Assembly (NCBI RefSeq): GCF_900103365.1
Contig: NZ_LT629703.1
Location: 2,480,001 to 2,544,000, forward strand
DNA: 64,000 bases
From: Afipia sp. GAS231
GTDB lineage: Bacteria; Pseudomonadota; Alphaproteobacteria; Rhizobiales; Xanthobacteraceae
Direction: 5' to 3'
Part shown: piece after piece, positions 63,472 to 64,000 of the stretch
Layout: every line of letters starts with the position of its first letter
How positions within the stretch are numbered: position 1 is the first letter of the stretch
Notes under the pieces: generated by a model
What the model saw: the letters and a program-made list of their open reading frames with translations, nothing else
Told to the model about the DNA's origin: nothing
Databases searched by the model: none
Position numbers and translations under genes: made by a program

Positions 63472-64000
63472 CTAGCGGCCTTCCATCGCCGCGGCCATCC
63501 AGTTCGACATCTTCACCGAACCCAGAAAGTCCAGCGCAGTGCGCTCGACGGCTGTCGCATCGGCGCTGCCTTTTGCTACCGCGACCATCAAATCACAGCG
63601 GTGCGACACCGCGATACCGACAGCGCTATGCCGCGAGCCATCGGACATCGCGAGTTCGTAGGGCCTGATACGCCCCGCCATTTCGGCGATGCGAACCGCC
63701 CTGCCGGGCTCCAGCGGCACGAAATGTTCGCTCATCAGATCGAGATCCGCGACGCGATCGACTTCGTCGTCATCGGCAACGCCAGTGTCGCAATTGCAGA
63801 AGCCGATCTTGGGACGGACATAGACCTCGACCTCGCCGCCGCAACCGGCTGCACCACAGCGGAACGCCTTGCCCGCGGGCCAGCCGTCGCGGGGAAACGG
63901 CCAGGCGATCTCCTGCCATTCCCCGATTCCCGACCCGGCACGCTCATAGGCGGCGCCAGCCGACAACACGCCAAGCGCGACAATCCCCGCCGCGATGATG
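63472..64000 (-). CDS. Secreted hypothetical protein, 5' end outside window
   Basis: The frame is open from the window edge. The visible N-terminus is the hydrophobic core of a signal peptide (IIAAGIVALGVLSAGAAYE), so the true start is a few codons beyond 64000. The mature part has Cys in KAFRCGAAGCGGEVEVYVRPKIGFCNCDTG, four or five Cys that could form two disulphides or bind metal. It ends with HRCDLMVAVAKGSADATAVERTALDFLGSVKMSNWMAAAM. No family is recognised. It is convergent with ggt. Confidence 0.7.
   Translation of the reverse strand, partial: IIAAGIVALGVLSAGAAYERAGSGIGEWQEIAWPFPRDGWPAGKAFRCGAAGCGGEVEVYVRPKIGFCNCDTGVADDDEVDRVADLDLMSEHFVPLEPGRAVRIAEMAGRIRPYELAMSDGSRHSAVGIAVSHRCDLMVAVAKGSADATAVERTALDFLGSVKMSNWMAAAMEGR

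Overview
The window looks like a chromosomal segment of an alphaproteobacterium of the Bradyrhizobium/Rhodopseudomonas group (Nitrobacteraceae). The evidence is high GC, the protein sequences of RpoD, RpoH and DnaG, Rhizobiales-type small families (DUF992, DUF1269, DUF6894, a small chlorite dismutase-like protein), and many palindromic extragenic repeats built on the patterns CGTCATTGCGAG, CGTCATTCCGGG and CGTCATGGCCGGG. This placement is inference from recognised families; no search was run.

The window falls into two halves that meet at a tRNA-Glu(CTC) gene (30667-30741, minus strand). The first half (1-30.6 kb) is accessory in character. It holds stress and envelope genes: a LytTR regulator tail, a collagen-like secreted protein, an AI-2E/PerM-type permease, a universal stress protein, a patatin lipase, an exported amidohydrolase, a ceramidase-like protein, DUF4105, DUF1269, DUF992, a Bax-inhibitor-1 protein and several tiny secreted or membrane proteins. 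Among them lie an unusual number of broken genes: a GntP permease tail, a TerB-like gene, an IS3 transposase, glutaminase, an SLC13 permease tail and a winged-helix-like fragment. Around 20-30 kb are bdhA with a GntP permease, a ferric-reductase-like flavohaem protein with a 31-residue membrane protein behind it, and an alternative haem-copper oxidase cluster. That cluster is ctaG, a CopD-like gene, a divergent DUF2231 gene, coxB, a subunit I-III fusion and a small membrane protein. The fusion keeps all redox-centre ligands but differs at three proton-channel positions.

The second half (30.7-64 kb) is core chromosome: an RluA pseudouridine synthase, rpoH, a peptidoglycan amidase, a GGDEF cyclase, two LysE exporters, a receiver-only response regulator, a short-chain dehydrogenase, a lytic transglycosylase, rpoD followed in the same orientation by dnaG, a chlorite dismutase-like protein, two adjacent transglutaminases, an N-formylglutamate amidohydrolase, an ArsR-AHSA1-DUF1801 operon, a gluconate-dehydrogenase-like pair, a histidine-rich secreted protein, a predicted papain-fold exported protein and gamma-glutamyltransferase. 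All eight intact palindromic repeats I found lie here. A ninth carries a complete 1265-bp IS481-family element with a 5-bp target duplication.

The items most worth a second look are the altered oxidase residues, the zinc-ligand-free DnaG, the 22-residue Lys/Ala micro-protein, the gene behind rpoD interrupted by an in-frame TGA, the junction at tRNA-Glu, and the tandem repeat upstream of rpoD.
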